A DNA stretch of 64,000 nt from Acidimicrobiia bacterium. GTDB taxonomy: Bacteria; Actinomycetota; Acidimicrobiia; Spongiisociales; UBA11373. Shown here piece after piece: positions 1 through 8,381 of the stretch (its first letter is position 1; each line of letters opens with the position of its first letter). The position numbers were made by a program, and so were the translations under genes. The stretch is from NCBI GenBank assembly GCA_040878325.1, contig JBBDMM010000010.1, forward strand, positions 26,782-90,781. The letters run 5' to 3'. The notes beneath the pieces are model-generated. The model worked only from the letters and a program-made list of their open reading frames with translations, was not told where the DNA came from and ran no database searches.

Positions 1-200
1 GGCTTCCGGGGGAGGTGGCTGACGGGCGATTAGCCCGGCAGACGAAGGGGGCAGCGAAGCGAACGAAGTGAGCCCCCTGCGAGCACTCCGACGACCGGTT
101 GAGGAGGCGTCCTCCCCCGGCTTCCGGGGGAGGTGGCTGACGGGCGATTAGCCCGGCAGACGAAGGGGGCAGCTGACCCTGCGAGCACTCCGACGACCGA
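1..200. repeat. Tandem pair of hairpin-type intergenic repeats
   Basis: Positions 1-55 and 119-173 are identical, giving a 118-base period. Each copy starts with a GC hairpin: in copy 2 the arms CCTCCCCCGG (111-120) and CCGGGGGAGG (124-133) flank a 3-base loop, and copy 1 is cut inside its hairpin by the window edge. A second motif follows, ending in a CTGCGAGCACTCCGACGACC-like tail. Related elements occur near 6201-6445 and 9001-9060, so this is a dispersed family resembling REP/BIME elements. I see no coding capacity here; open frames through it look incidental. Confidence 0.8.
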
Positions 201-296
201 GCCTCCGGAAAACGGTTGCCGGGCTGCCCGGCAACCGAAAGGGCCAAGACAGACCAATGGAGGTTCGCTCCAGGATCCGGACCTGTGGGTCGGACT

Positions 297-317
297 CGCC
301 AATCGCCAATCGCCATC
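297..317. repeat. Heptanucleotide tandem repeat (CGCCAAT unit)
   Basis: Three consecutive 7-base units (CGCCAAT, CGCCAAT, CGCCATC) lie just upstream of the formiminotransferase gene. Two other 7-base tandem repeats with different units occur at 3591-3637 and 9103-9130. Heptanucleotide short tandem repeats of this sort are known from cyanobacteria; their role is unknown. Confidence 0.6.
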
Positions 318-338
318 GGCCCTAATACCCTCCTCGCG

Positions 339-2012
339 ATGCCCCAGCCTCTTGTCGAATGCGTTCCAAATTTCTCCGAGGGACGGGACCCTGCGGTGAT
401 CGAGGCGATCGCCGCGGCAATCACCGCCGTCGAGGGGGTCACCCTGCTGGACGTCGACCCGGGGGCCTCGACCAACCGCACCGTGGTCACGTTCGTCGGG
501 CCGCCAGATTCGGTGGTGGAGGCGGCGGTGCGGGCGGGCCAGGCGGCGGCGGAGCACATCGACATGAGCCGCCACTCCGGTGCCCATCCCCGGTTCGGGG
601 GGATGGACGTGTGCCCCTTCGTCCCGGTGCGGGACATCACCATGGAAGAGGTGGCCACCCTGGCGCGCGACGCGGCGCGTCGGCTCGGCGAGGCCGGGCT
701 CACGGTCTTTCTGTACGAGCAAGCGGCGTCGGCTCCACATCGCCAGAACCTTGCCGAGGTGCGGGCGGGGGAGTACGAGGGCCTGGCGGCGAAGCTCGCC
801 GACCCGCAGTGGCAGCCCGACTTCGGGCCCTCCGAGTTCCAGCCCCGCACCGGTGCCACCGCGGTGGGCGCCCGTGAGTTCCTCGTCGCCTACAACGTGA
901 ACCTCAACACCACCTCGACCCGCCGGGCGAATGCGGTCGCCTTCGACGTGCGGGAACGGGGCCGGGTGAAGCGAGCGGGGGATCCGCTCACCGGCGAGAT
1001 CGTCCGCGGCACCGACGGTGAACCCGAGTACGAGCCGGGGGTGCTGCCCGGGGTGAAGGCGATCGGGTGGTTCATCGAGGAGTACGGGGTCTGCCAGGTG
1101 TCGATGAACCTCACCGACATCGGCGTCACCCCGATCCATGTCGCCTTCGAGGCGGTGGCCGAGAGCGCCGCGTCGCGGGGGATGCGGGTGACGGGGTCGG
1201 AGATCGTGGGAATGGTGCCGCTGCGGGCGATGCTCGACGCCGGCGAGTTCTACCTGCGGCGGCAGCAGCGGTCCATCGGTGTCCCTGACGAGGAGATCGT
1301 CCACCTCGCCATCCGGTCCATGGGCCTCGACGAGTTCGGCCCGTTTGACCCTCGCCAGCGGATCATCGAATGGCGACTCGAGGCGGGCGGCTCGCGGCTG
1401 GTCGACAAGTCGGTCACCGGCTTGGTCCACGCAGTGGCGTCGGAGTCGCCGGCGCCGGGCGGCGGTTCGGTGGCGGCGCTGGCCGGGTCGCTGGGGGCGG
1501 CGCTGGGCACGATGGTGGCCAACTTGTCCGCCCACAAGCGCGGCTGGGACGATCGGTGGGAGGAGTTCTCCGCATGGGCCGTGCGGGGCAAGGCCCTGCA
1601 CCAGCGGCTGCTCGCCCTGGTGGACGAGGACACCGCCGCGTTCGACGCCCTGGTCGAGGCGATGCGGACGCCCCGCGACGATCCCGCTCGGGTCGGAGCG
1701 GTGGAGGCGGCAACCCGGGGCGCCATCGAAGTGCCGCTGCAGGTGATGGCGGCCTCGCTCGAAGCGATGGAGGTGATCGGGGCGATGGCCGCCGAAGGTC
1801 TGGCATCGTCGGTGAGCGACGCCGGGGTCGGCGCGTTGCTCGTCCGGGCCGCGTTGCGGGGGGCTCACCTCAACGTGAAGATCAACGCCACCGGGCTTAC
1901 CGACCAAAGAACCCGCGACGACTACCTGGCCCGGGCCGACGAGATCGCCGTCGCTGCCTCCACCCACGAGGACGAGATCCTCGAGGTGGTCGAGCGGCGT
2001 TTCGGGGAGTAG
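339..2012 (+). CDS. Bifunctional glutamate formimidoyltransferase / formimidoyl-THF cyclodeaminase
   Basis: The product (557 aa) would transfer the formimino group of formiminoglutamate to tetrahydrofolate and then deaminate it to methenyl-THF, the last step of one histidine degradation route, in the cytosol. Residues 1 to about 330 match the formiminotransferase domain, opening VECVPNFSEGRD and carrying the MSRHSGAHPRFGG region with the probable catalytic His83. Residues from about 350 match the cyclodeaminase domain (ESPAPGGGSVAALAGSLGA). Length and order match mammalian FTCD (541 aa). The ATG at 339 was chosen because the family starts there; longer starts run into repeat DNA. No other histidine-utilisation gene is nearby, so a general folate one-carbon role is possible. 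Confidence 0.92.
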   Translation: MPQPLVECVPNFSEGRDPAVIEAIAAAITAVEGVTLLDVDPGASTNRTVVTFVGPPDSVVEAAVRAGQAAAEHIDMSRHSGAHPRFGGMDVCPFVPVRDITMEEVATLARDAARRLGEAGLTVFLYEQAASAPHRQNLAEVRAGEYEGLAAKLADPQWQPDFGPSEFQPRTGATAVGAREFLVAYNVNLNTTSTRRANAVAFDVRERGRVKRAGDPLTGEIVRGTDGEPEYEPGVLPGVKAIGWFIEEYGVCQVSMNLTDIGVTPIHVAFEAVAESAASRGMRVTGSEIVGMVPLRAMLDAGEFYLRRQQRSIGVPDEEIVHLAIRSMGLDEFGPFDPRQRIIEWRLEAGGSRLVDKSVTGLVHAVASESPAPGGGSVAALAGSLGAALGTMVANLSAHKRGWDDRWEEFSAWAVRGKALHQRLLALVDEDTAAFDALVEAMRTPRDDPARVGAVEAATRGAIEVPLQVMAASLEAMEVIGAMAAEGLASSVSDAGVGALLVRAALRGAHLNVKINATGLTDQRTRDDYLARADEIAVAASTHEDEILEVVERRFGE

Positions 2013-2014
2013 CC

Positions 2015-3283
2015 GTGTCCTCGCTGCCCCGGCACCTCCTTCCCGACAACGCGTCCGTGGGCGACGACGGCAACCTGGTGATCGCCGGATGCGACACGCT
2101 TGCCCTCGCAGCCGAATTCGGCACCCCCCTCTTCGTCTACGACGAGCAGCACATCCGGGACCGCTGCCGCCAGGCGGTCGCCGCCTTCGGGGATCACGCG
2201 GTGTACGCCACCAAGGCGTTCCTCTGCCTGGCGATGGCCCGCCTTGCCCACGAGGCGGGAATGCGGCTCGACGTGGCCACCGCCGGGGAGATGTTCGTTG
2301 CCCTTGAGGCCGGGGTCCCGCCGGATCGCCTGGTGGTGCACGGCAACAACAAGTCGCCGTCCGAGTTGGAGACTGCCCTCGACCAGGGGGTGGGGCGCCT
2401 GGTGGTCGACGGGTTCGACGAGCTCGACCGCATCGAGGCCCTGGTCGCCGGCGGGCGCGCTGCCCCCACGGTGTTCCTCCGGGTGGCGCCAGGGGTGGAG
2501 GCCCACACCCACGAGTACCTGGCCACCGGGCAGGACGATTCGAAGTTCGGGTTCACTCTGGCCAACGGCGACGCCGCCCGGGCGATCGAGCGGGTGCTGG
2601 CTTCGGACGCTTTCGACCTGCGCGGCATCCATTGCCACCTCGGTTCCCAGGTGTTTCGGGTGGAGTCGTACGCCGAAGGGCTGCGCACGGTCGCCGGCTT
2701 CGCCGCGGCATACGGGCTGCCCGACCTGGCCATCGGCGGCGGGCTTGGTGTGGCGTATGTCGAGGGTGAGACCGCCCCCACGATCCCCGAGTGGGCGGAG
2801 ACCCTGCGGCATGCTGCCGGGGCGGTGGGCCTCGAGGCCACCCTGTGGGCCGAGCCGGGGCGGGCGATCGTCGCCTCGGCCGCGGTCACGCTGTACACGG
2901 TGGGCGGCATCAAGGAGATCCCAGGGGTGCGCACCTATGTGGCGGTGGATGGGGGGATGAGCGACAACCCCCGCCCGGTGCTCTACGGCTCCGGGTACGA
3001 GACGTTCTTGCCCCGTGCGGTCGGGTCCGATCGCCCCCGGCTGATTCGCCTGGTGGGGAAGCACTGCGAGTCGGGCGACGTACTGGTGCGCGATGGCCGG
3101 GTGCCCGCCGACCTGGCGGTGGGCGACGTCATCGCCACCCCGGTCACCGGTGCCTACGGCCACTCGATGGGCTCCAACTACAACAAGATGCGCCGCCCCG
3201 CAGTCGTCTTCGCCCGCGACGGCAACGCCCGCCTGGTGGTCCGCCGTGAATCCCTAGAGGATCTGATCACCAACGACGTGTGA
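2015..3283 (+). CDS. lysA: Diaminopimelate decarboxylase (PLP-dependent)
   Basis: Alanine-racemase-fold type III PLP enzyme (422 aa) that decarboxylates meso-diaminopimelate to lysine. Visible family marks are the PLP lysine in HAVYATKAF (K67), HCHLGSQ, the glycine-rich GGGLG phosphate loop, AEPGR, and the HCESGDVL and GAYGHSMGSNYN motifs of the C-terminal barrel. The GTG at 2015 lies two bases after the stop of the formiminotransferase gene, so the two are probably co-transcribed, an unusual pairing. A related ornithine/arginine or carboxynorspermidine decarboxylase cannot be excluded, but length and motifs favour LysA. Confidence 0.9.
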   Translation: MSSLPRHLLPDNASVGDDGNLVIAGCDTLALAAEFGTPLFVYDEQHIRDRCRQAVAAFGDHAVYATKAFLCLAMARLAHEAGMRLDVATAGEMFVALEAGVPPDRLVVHGNNKSPSELETALDQGVGRLVVDGFDELDRIEALVAGGRAAPTVFLRVAPGVEAHTHEYLATGQDDSKFGFTLANGDAARAIERVLASDAFDLRGIHCHLGSQVFRVESYAEGLRTVAGFAAAYGLPDLAIGGGLGVAYVEGETAPTIPEWAETLRHAAGAVGLEATLWAEPGRAIVASAAVTLYTVGGIKEIPGVRTYVAVDGGMSDNPRPVLYGSGYETFLPRAVGSDRPRLIRLVGKHCESGDVLVRDGRVPADLAVGDVIATPVTGAYGHSMGSNYNKMRRPAVVFARDGNARLVVRRESLEDLITNDV

Positions 3284-3364
3284 ACCCCCTATTGCGGATG
3301 TGCGAAATCTTGTCACCCGATTTCCCGGGGCGCGTCACACGCCCGCGATACGGTGCACCCCACG

Positions 3365-3598
3365 ATGGCGAACACGCGCGAAGCCTTGGCCGACATCGTC
3401 GGGTTGACCGACGGTGAACTGCGCGATTTCTCATCCACCATCGGAGACCTCGTCGCGGCGGAAGACTTTGGAGCCGCCCGGCGACTGATCTCCGATTGGG
3501 CGCTGACCATTCGGATCCGGAATCACCCCGACTACGCCGCGAACGCCAGCGCTTTCGCCGCCGCCATCGAGCAAGAGGACATTCCCGGAAGCCGGTAG
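3365..3598 (+). CDS. Small protein of unknown function (77 aa)
   Basis: Small acidic protein beginning MANTREALADIVGLTDGELR, predicted mostly helical, with no recognised motif, signal or membrane segment. The ATG at 3365 sits about 10 bases after a TACGGT -10-like box (3349-3354) without a Shine-Dalgarno, which fits a leaderless start; a GTG at 3353 is possible. Its stop codon (3596-3598) lies inside a GCCGGTA heptamer repeat, so the C-terminus was probably set by repeat DNA. Function not recognised. Confidence 0.5.
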   Translation: MANTREALADIVGLTDGELRDFSSTIGDLVAAEDFGAARRLISDWALTIRIRNHPDYAANASAFAAAIEQEDIPGSR

Positions 3599-3637
3599 CC
3601 AAAAGCCGGTAGCCGGTAGCCGGTAGCCGGTAGCCGG
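3591..3637. repeat. Heptanucleotide tandem repeat (GCCGGTA unit)
   Basis: One unit at 3591-3597 is followed after a short AAAA-containing break by 4.7 uninterrupted GCCGGTA units at 3605-3637. The first unit supplies the TAG stop codon of the preceding small gene. Same unit length as the repeats at 297-317 and 9103-9130 but different sequence. Confidence 0.75.
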
Positions 3638-3712
3638 AACGCCATCTCTTCCGCCTCAATTGGATCCGGCTTTCGGCCGATGAGTCGTGGTCGCCCCAGG
3701 TAGGACCATCCC

Positions 3713-4837
3713 GTGCTCGTACATACCCTCAGTTACTCGGCGGCCGATGGGTGGAGCGCCCCGTTCCCCACGGTCGACCCGGCGCGCACCCTGATCTTCT
3801 GCTTTGGGGCCTCCGAATACCTCGCCGACTGTGATCCGATCGTCGAACTGGCCAGCCTCGGCGGGTTCCTCATTGGTTGCTCCACCGCCGGCGAGATCCA
3901 CGGACCTGAGGTCGCCGACGGCACCCTGGCGGTGGCCATCGCCGAGTTCGAACACACCCGGCTGCGCGTCACCGCGGAGCAGATCTCCAGCGGCACCTCG
4001 TATCTGGCGGGTGGGCTGATCGGTGAGGGCCTGCGAGGCGACGGCCTGCGAGCGGTGTTTGTGCTGAGCGACGGCCTCGACGTCAACGGCAGCGACCTGG
4101 TCGCCGGCCTCACTGCTTCCCTACCGGAGGGGGTGGTGGTAACCGGTGGCCTGGCGGGCGATGGTTCCCGATTCGAGCGGACCTGGGTGATCGTCGACGG
4201 CAAGCCGGCGTCAGGCTTCGTCACCGCGGTGGGCCTGTACGGCGACAGGATCGAAGTGGGTCATGGCTCGAAGGGTGGCTGGGACATCTTCGGCCCCGAG
4301 CGAACCGTCACCCGGTCGACCGGGAACGTGGTGTACGAGCTCGATGGGCGTCCGGTGCTCGCCCTCTACAAGGAGTATCTAGGCGACCTGGCCGCCGAGT
4401 TGCCGGCCTCGGGTCTGCTGTTCCCGCTGGCGGTGCGGGCCCCCGGCGACGACAAGCAGCTAGTGCGGACCATCCTCGGCATCGACGAGGAGGCGCAGAG
4501 CCTGATCTTCGCCGGCGATGTCCCCCAGGGGCATCGGGTGCAGTTGATGCAGGCGCAGTTCGATCGGCTGATCGGCGGAGCCGAGGCCGCCGCTGCTGTC
4601 GCCGTCGGGCGCATCCCGGGCGAGCCGTCGCTGAGCGTCGCCATCTCCTGTGTCGGCCGGCGCCTGGTGCTGGGCGAGCGCACTGAAGACGAGCTGGAGG
4701 CGACACTCCATGCGCTCCCCGATGGGATCGCCCAGGTGGGCTTCTACTCGTACGGCGAGATCTCCCCCTACGGAGAGGGGACCTGCGATCTCCACAACCA
4801 GACGATGACCCTGACGACTCTCGGCGAGGTGGCATGA
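3713..4837 (+). CDS. FIST-domain sensory protein
   Basis: Cytoplasmic protein (374 aa) with FIST_N and FIST_C domains, predicted small-ligand (possibly amino-acid) sensors that partner with signalling proteins. Typical FIST features are the early GCSTAGEIHG segment (about residues 59-68), VVVTGGLAGDGSRF and the C-terminal GFYSYGEISP motif. It starts at GTG 3713 and overlaps the next gene, a histidine kinase, by four bases (ATGA), so the pair is translationally coupled and probably works as sensor plus kinase. No response regulator is adjacent. Family assignment is firm; ligand unknown. Confidence 0.88.
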   Translation: MLVHTLSYSAADGWSAPFPTVDPARTLIFCFGASEYLADCDPIVELASLGGFLIGCSTAGEIHGPEVADGTLAVAIAEFEHTRLRVTAEQISSGTSYLAGGLIGEGLRGDGLRAVFVLSDGLDVNGSDLVAGLTASLPEGVVVTGGLAGDGSRFERTWVIVDGKPASGFVTAVGLYGDRIEVGHGSKGGWDIFGPERTVTRSTGNVVYELDGRPVLALYKEYLGDLAAELPASGLLFPLAVRAPGDDKQLVRTILGIDEEAQSLIFAGDVPQGHRVQLMQAQFDRLIGGAEAAAAVAVGRIPGEPSLSVAISCVGRRLVLGERTEDELEATLHALPDGIAQVGFYSYGEISPYGEGTCDLHNQTMTLTTLGEVA

Positions 4838-6357
4838 ACCCGGTGTTTGCCCGCCAGTTGCGGCGGCTCGGCCTCGATGCCGACACTCTTCCCGATGAAC
4901 TGACCGCCTGGCGGGCGCTGCTCGCCCGCGTCAACGCCTTCTATCACGACGCCGACAAGGGCCGCTACCTGCTGGAGCGGGCGATGGACATCTCGTCGCG
5001 CGAGATGCAGAACCTGAACCAGGAGATCGAGGCGCTGTCGGCGGAACGGGTGGAGCGCACCGAGCAGCACTATCACTTGCTGTTCGACCAGACCCCGGTG
5101 GCGACCCTCGAGGTGGACTTCTGTGCGGTGGTCGATTGGATCGATCAGCTGCAGGCGCTCGGGGTCGAGGACATGGGGTTTCACCTCGCCGCCGACCGGG
5201 GCGCCCTCGACCACATGATCTCGCTGGTGCGGGTGGTCGACTGCAACCAGGCGGCCGCCGAGCTGTGGCGGGTACCTGAACGCGAACGCCTGCTCGGTGC
5301 GGTCAATCCTCACTCGCCGATCAACGCCAGCGCTGCCCTCGCCTGGCGACGGCAGTTCGAGGCGATCTGGGCGGGGGAGACCGCCATCCGTTTCGAGTTC
5401 GAGGCCGTCCGCGCCGACGGAGCCACCTACGCCGGGCTGTGCCAATGGACCGCCCCGGTGATCGGGGGCAAGGTCGACCACTCGGGAGTGCTGGTGGTGA
5501 TCATCGACATCACCGAACGGTTCGCCGCCGAGGACCGCATGCGCCAATTGGTGGTGTCGAAGGATGAGTTCCTCGCCTCGGTGAGCCATGAACTGCGCAC
5601 CCCACTCACCTCGGTGCTCGGCTACGCCGACCTGCTGCGCCGCGAGGAGACCGATCCTGAGGAGCAGCGCGCGATCCTGGGCACGATCGCCGACCAGGCG
5701 ACCGACCTCGCCAACATCGTCGAGGACCTGCTGGTGGGTGCCCGAGCCGAGTTGGGTCAGCTCGTGGTGAACCGGATGGAGATCGACCTCGTCGACGAAG
5801 TGGGCCGGCTGCTCACCGGAATGCCCTTGGCCGCCGGGGTCGCCTTCGAGGTGGTCGGGAACAAGCCGATCGCACTGGGTGACGGCGTACGGGTGCGCCA
5901 GATCATGCGGAACCTTCTCTCCAACGCCGAGCGGTACGGCGGTGCGACGGTGGCGGTCCGGGTGGAGTCCGACGGCGACCGGGCCTGCATCGCGGTGCGC
6001 GACGACGGCCCGCCCCTCAACGACGCGACCGCCGCCCAGGTGTTCGACCGGTATTACCGGCATCGCGGCGAGGTGGGCCAGCCCGGCTCGGTGGGCATCG
6101 GCCTCACCATCTCCCGCGACCTCGCCCGCCTGATGGGCGGCGACCTCACCTACCGCCACGAAGACGGCTGGACCGTCTTCGAACTGTCACTCCCCGTCGT
6201 CCTCCCCCGGTATTCCGGGGGAGGTGCCGAGCGGAGCGAGGCGGAGGGGCAGCTGACCCAGAGCGTCCTCCCCCGGTATTCCGGGGGAGGTGCCGAGCGG
6301 AGCGAGGCGGAGGGGGCAGCTGACCCTGCGAGCATTCCGGCGACGGTGCCCTCCTAG
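4834..6357 (+). CDS. Cytoplasmic PAS-type sensor histidine kinase with repeat-derived tail
   Basis: Histidine kinase (507 aa) coupled to the upstream FIST gene. An N-terminal coiled coil (about 55-85) is followed by a PAS-like domain (about 85-230) with no membrane segment. The dimerisation/phosphoacceptor motif SVSHELRTPL has its His near residue 252; the N box LLSNAERYG and G box GSVGIGLTISRDLARLMGG of the HATPase domain follow. After the natural end (FELSLPVV) a C-terminal tail of about 45 residues is encoded by two hairpin repeats and contains VLPRYSGGGAERSEAEG twice. That tail looks like recent repeat insertion that removed the original stop codon and may be non-functional. Confidence 0.9.
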   Translation: MNPVFARQLRRLGLDADTLPDELTAWRALLARVNAFYHDADKGRYLLERAMDISSREMQNLNQEIEALSAERVERTEQHYHLLFDQTPVATLEVDFCAVVDWIDQLQALGVEDMGFHLAADRGALDHMISLVRVVDCNQAAAELWRVPERERLLGAVNPHSPINASAALAWRRQFEAIWAGETAIRFEFEAVRADGATYAGLCQWTAPVIGGKVDHSGVLVVIIDITERFAAEDRMRQLVVSKDEFLASVSHELRTPLTSVLGYADLLRREETDPEEQRAILGTIADQATDLANIVEDLLVGARAELGQLVVNRMEIDLVDEVGRLLTGMPLAAGVAFEVVGNKPIALGDGVRVRQIMRNLLSNAERYGGATVAVRVESDGDRACIAVRDDGPPLNDATAAQVFDRYYRHRGEVGQPGSVGIGLTISRDLARLMGGDLTYRHEDGWTVFELSLPVVLPRYSGGGAERSEAEGQLTQSVLPRYSGGGAERSEAEGAADPASIPATVPS

Positions 6358-6445
6358 TTTGCGGGCGGTAAGCCAGGCAGCCGGAGGGGGCGGCCAAGCG
6401 AACGAAGTGAGCGACCCTGCGGGCATTCCGGCGACGGTGCCCGGG
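6201..6445. repeat. Hairpin repeat array overlapping the kinase 3' end
   Basis: Two perfect 10-bp stem hairpins, CCTCCCCCGG and CCGGGGGAGG around the loop TATT, lie at 6201-6224 and 6267-6290. Each is followed by a GCCGAGCGGAGCGAGGCGGA segment. A third, hairpin-less portion of the same family continues to 6445 with tails similar to that at 1-200. The first two copies are translated as part of the histidine kinase. This is a dispersed palindromic repeat family. Confidence 0.85.
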
Positions 6446-6525
6446 AAGTGACTACTCAAGAAATCACCCCCCATAGCGGTCTTCGATGGCCTACGCTTGC
6501 GGCACTCACCAAGGAGGAGGGCACT

Positions 6526-7560
6526 GTGTCACGCGTAAGGCGCGTTCTCGTCGCATTCGCCATGATCATCGTCGCGCTCCCGGTGCTCACCGGCGCCGGA
6601 GGCCAGGGCGATGCCGCCCGATCCGAGCACCAGCGCATCATCGACTTCTGGACGCCCGAGCGGGTGGCGCAGGCGGTGCCGCGCGACTTCTACTTCGAAC
6701 CCGCCAGCGGCCGCTACAAGCTGGCCAAGCCCCCGGGCACACCGGGAGGCGGACCTGGCGGTGGCGGCGGCGACGGCACCACGGTGACGGGCGCCTCGTG
6801 GAACGGCGGCGGCACCGTCGCCGATACCACCGGCAAGGTGCTCTTCGCTTTGGGCACCAGCTACTACGTGTGCTCGGCGAGCCTCGTGGTTGACGGGAGG
6901 TCGGGCGAGTCACTGGTGCTCACCGCGGGCCACTGCGTCTACGACAACGCGACCGGCGGCGTTGGGTTCGCCACCAACTGGATGTTCATCCCCAACTACG
7001 ATGCCTCGCCGGCGGCGTTGACCACCGACGGTTCGTTCTGCAGCGGCACGCTTTATGGGTGCTGGACGGCGGAGGCGCTGGTAGTGCACTCCGGTTTCGC
7101 CACTGCGGGCGGCTTCAACGAGCAGGCGATCGTTCACGACTTCGCCTTCGCGGTGCTGGGTGATGGCGGCCACAACGGGAGCACGCTGGCCGAGAGCCTG
7201 GGGACCCAGGACATAGTGTTCACCGACGTGGCGAGCGGCACGAAGGTCTACGCCTTCGGATACCCGCACGCCAGTCCGTATGACGGCACCGATCTGGTCT
7301 ATTGCGCCGGGGGCGTCGGCTTCGACACCCAACTCAGCAACCAGACCTACAAGCTCGGCTGCGACATGACGGGCGGCGCCTCGGGCGGACCCTGGTTCAA
7401 GGACTTCGTCGAGAGTGATGGTGAGGGGATCCTGATCTCGGTGAACTCGTACAAGTACCGGAACGACAAGAAGTCGATGTACGGGCCGAAGTTCAACTCG
7501 GATACTCAGGACGTCTATAGCGCAGCCGGTACGGCGACCGGCAACACCGTCGTTCCGTAA
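6526..7560 (+). CDS. Secreted trypsin-like serine protease (S1 family)
   Basis: Exported protein (344 aa). The signal peptide is basic SRVRR followed by a hydrophobic stretch to about residue 24, with cleavage probably near GAGG. A Gly/Pro linker (70-85) precedes a chymotrypsin-fold catalytic domain with triad His136 (VLTAGHC), Asp205 (HDFAFAV) and Ser286 (GGASGGPW), and several cysteines able to form disulfides. GTG 6526 was chosen for a perfect AAGGAGG Shine-Dalgarno at 6511-6517. A strong hairpin terminator follows, so the gene is probably monocistronic. Substrate unknown; extracellular nutrient or matrix proteolysis is an inference. Confidence 0.9.
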   Translation: MSRVRRVLVAFAMIIVALPVLTGAGGQGDAARSEHQRIIDFWTPERVAQAVPRDFYFEPASGRYKLAKPPGTPGGGPGGGGGDGTTVTGASWNGGGTVADTTGKVLFALGTSYYVCSASLVVDGRSGESLVLTAGHCVYDNATGGVGFATNWMFIPNYDASPAALTTDGSFCSGTLYGCWTAEALVVHSGFATAGGFNEQAIVHDFAFAVLGDGGHNGSTLAESLGTQDIVFTDVASGTKVYAFGYPHASPYDGTDLVYCAGGVGFDTQLSNQTYKLGCDMTGGASGGPWFKDFVESDGEGILISVNSYKYRNDKKSMYGPKFNSDTQDVYSAAGTATGNTVVP

Positions 7561-7580
7561 CCCGATCAGATACTGGTTGG

Positions 7581-7612
7581 AAGGTCGGCTCCCCGTCGGG
7601 GGAGCCGACCTT
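7581..7612 (+). terminator. Strong stem-loop terminator after the protease gene
   Basis: A 14-bp perfect inverted repeat (7581-7594 with 7599-7612) with a 4-base loop GTCG lies 20 bases after the protease stop. The T-run is weak, as is common in high-GC actinobacteria. It also separates the gene from the convergent toxin-antitoxin pair. Confidence 0.85.
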
Positions 7613-7662
7613 GTTGGTGGGATGCGTCGAAGGGCGGCCCCGCGGGAGACGCCATCTGGCTT

Positions 7663-7938
7663 CTACCTGGGCCGGTAGATGTCGACCCGATGGTCGATCA
7701 ACACCACCAGCACCCTGCCGGCGGCCCGGTCGATCTCGTATACGACGCGATACGCCCCCACCCGTGCACTGAACAGGCCGGCGAGGTCGCCGCGCAGCGG
7801 CTTGCCGACCCGCTCCGGGTTCTCGGTCAGGGGCCCGAGCATGAAGTCCAGCACCGCGACCGCCACCTTGGCGGGGATGCGATCGAGGGCGCGCCGCGCC
7901 GGGGCGGCGACAAACAGTTCCAGGTCAGGCGGAGTCAC
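7663..7938 (-). CDS. RelE/ParE-family toxin
   Basis: A 91-residue toxin of the RelE/ParE fold. The family pattern is clear: an ARRALDRIP helix, the PERVGKPLRGDLAGLFSAR core, YRVVYEID and a C-terminal basic RVDIYRP motif. RelE-type toxins cleave mRNA on the ribosome and ParE-type toxins poison gyrase; the basic C-terminus favours RelE but does not settle it. GTG 7938 was chosen because it overlaps the antitoxin end by 14 bases, typical of translational coupling. Confidence 0.85.
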   Translation of the reverse strand: MTPPDLELFVAAPARRALDRIPAKVAVAVLDFMLGPLTENPERVGKPLRGDLAGLFSARVGAYRVVYEIDRAAGRVLVVLIDHRVDIYRPR

Positions 7939-8218
7939 TGGTGGCGGATCGGAGTTGCTCTCGCAGCGCCTCCATTTCGGTTCGGCCGACGACTTCTCCG
8001 CGGGCGAGGGCCGCCCGGCCGGCCTCGAGTTCCGCGACGAGGCTGGGGTCGGAGAGGATCTCAAGGGTCTCTTCGATCGCTTCGAGGTCGTCGCAACCGA
8101 CCAGTACGGCCACCGGGCGCCCGTTGCGGGTGATGGTGACCCGTTCCTGGGTCTCGGTGAGCTCGTCGACGACCTCGGAGAGCTTGGCCTTGACCTCGGT
8201 GAGCGGGAGGACTTTCAT
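7925..8218 (-). CDS. Phd/YefM-family antitoxin
   Basis: A 97-residue antitoxin beginning MKVLPLTEVKAKLSEVVDEL, the Phd/YefM N-terminal DNA-binding fold, with the family's RVTITRNGRPVAVLV strand. The C-terminal acidic helical half probably wraps the toxin encoded just downstream. The ATG at 8218 stands 7 bases after a TAGAAT -10 box, favouring a leaderless start; an in-frame ATG at 8224 is less likely. Autoregulation through the inverted repeat over this -10 box is expected. Confidence 0.87.
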   Translation of the reverse strand: MKVLPLTEVKAKLSEVVDELTETQERVTITRNGRPVAVLVGCDDLEAIEETLEILSDPSLVAELEAGRAALARGEVVGRTEMEALREQLRSATSDSA

Positions 8219-8224
8219 GACCAT

Positions 8225-8240
8225 GATTCTAGTCAGAATC
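8225..8240 (-). promoter_or_regulatory. Promoter and candidate operator of the RelE/Phd-type pair
   Basis: An inverted repeat GATTCT (8225-8230), spacer AGTC, AGAATC (8235-8240) overlaps the -10 box TAGAAT read on the minus strand (8226-8231). Position directly upstream of a Phd-type gene fits autorepression by the antitoxin-toxin complex. The remaining bases up to 8381 hold only this promoter region and the downstream end of the next minus-strand gene. Confidence 0.6.
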
Positions 8241-8381
8241 CCCTTCTTCCGGGAGAGGGTGGAAACCATTACAAACAGTGGCACCCGAGGGAAGGGTGTC
8301 GATCCCGTGCCGCTAGTGCCCTGACACCGGCCCAACGCGTCGCGCATCGCGAATTGCCGGCCGAGCGCCAGCGAGGCCCGC

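Noticed and set aside
1-200. CRISPR array
   Set aside because: Two long repeats with hairpins and no regular spacers; it fits a dispersed palindromic repeat family instead.
30-1967. Long minus-strand open frame opposite the formiminotransferase gene
   Set aside because: It is antisense to a clear enzyme gene; such frames arise from G/C-ending codons, and the translation has no family features.
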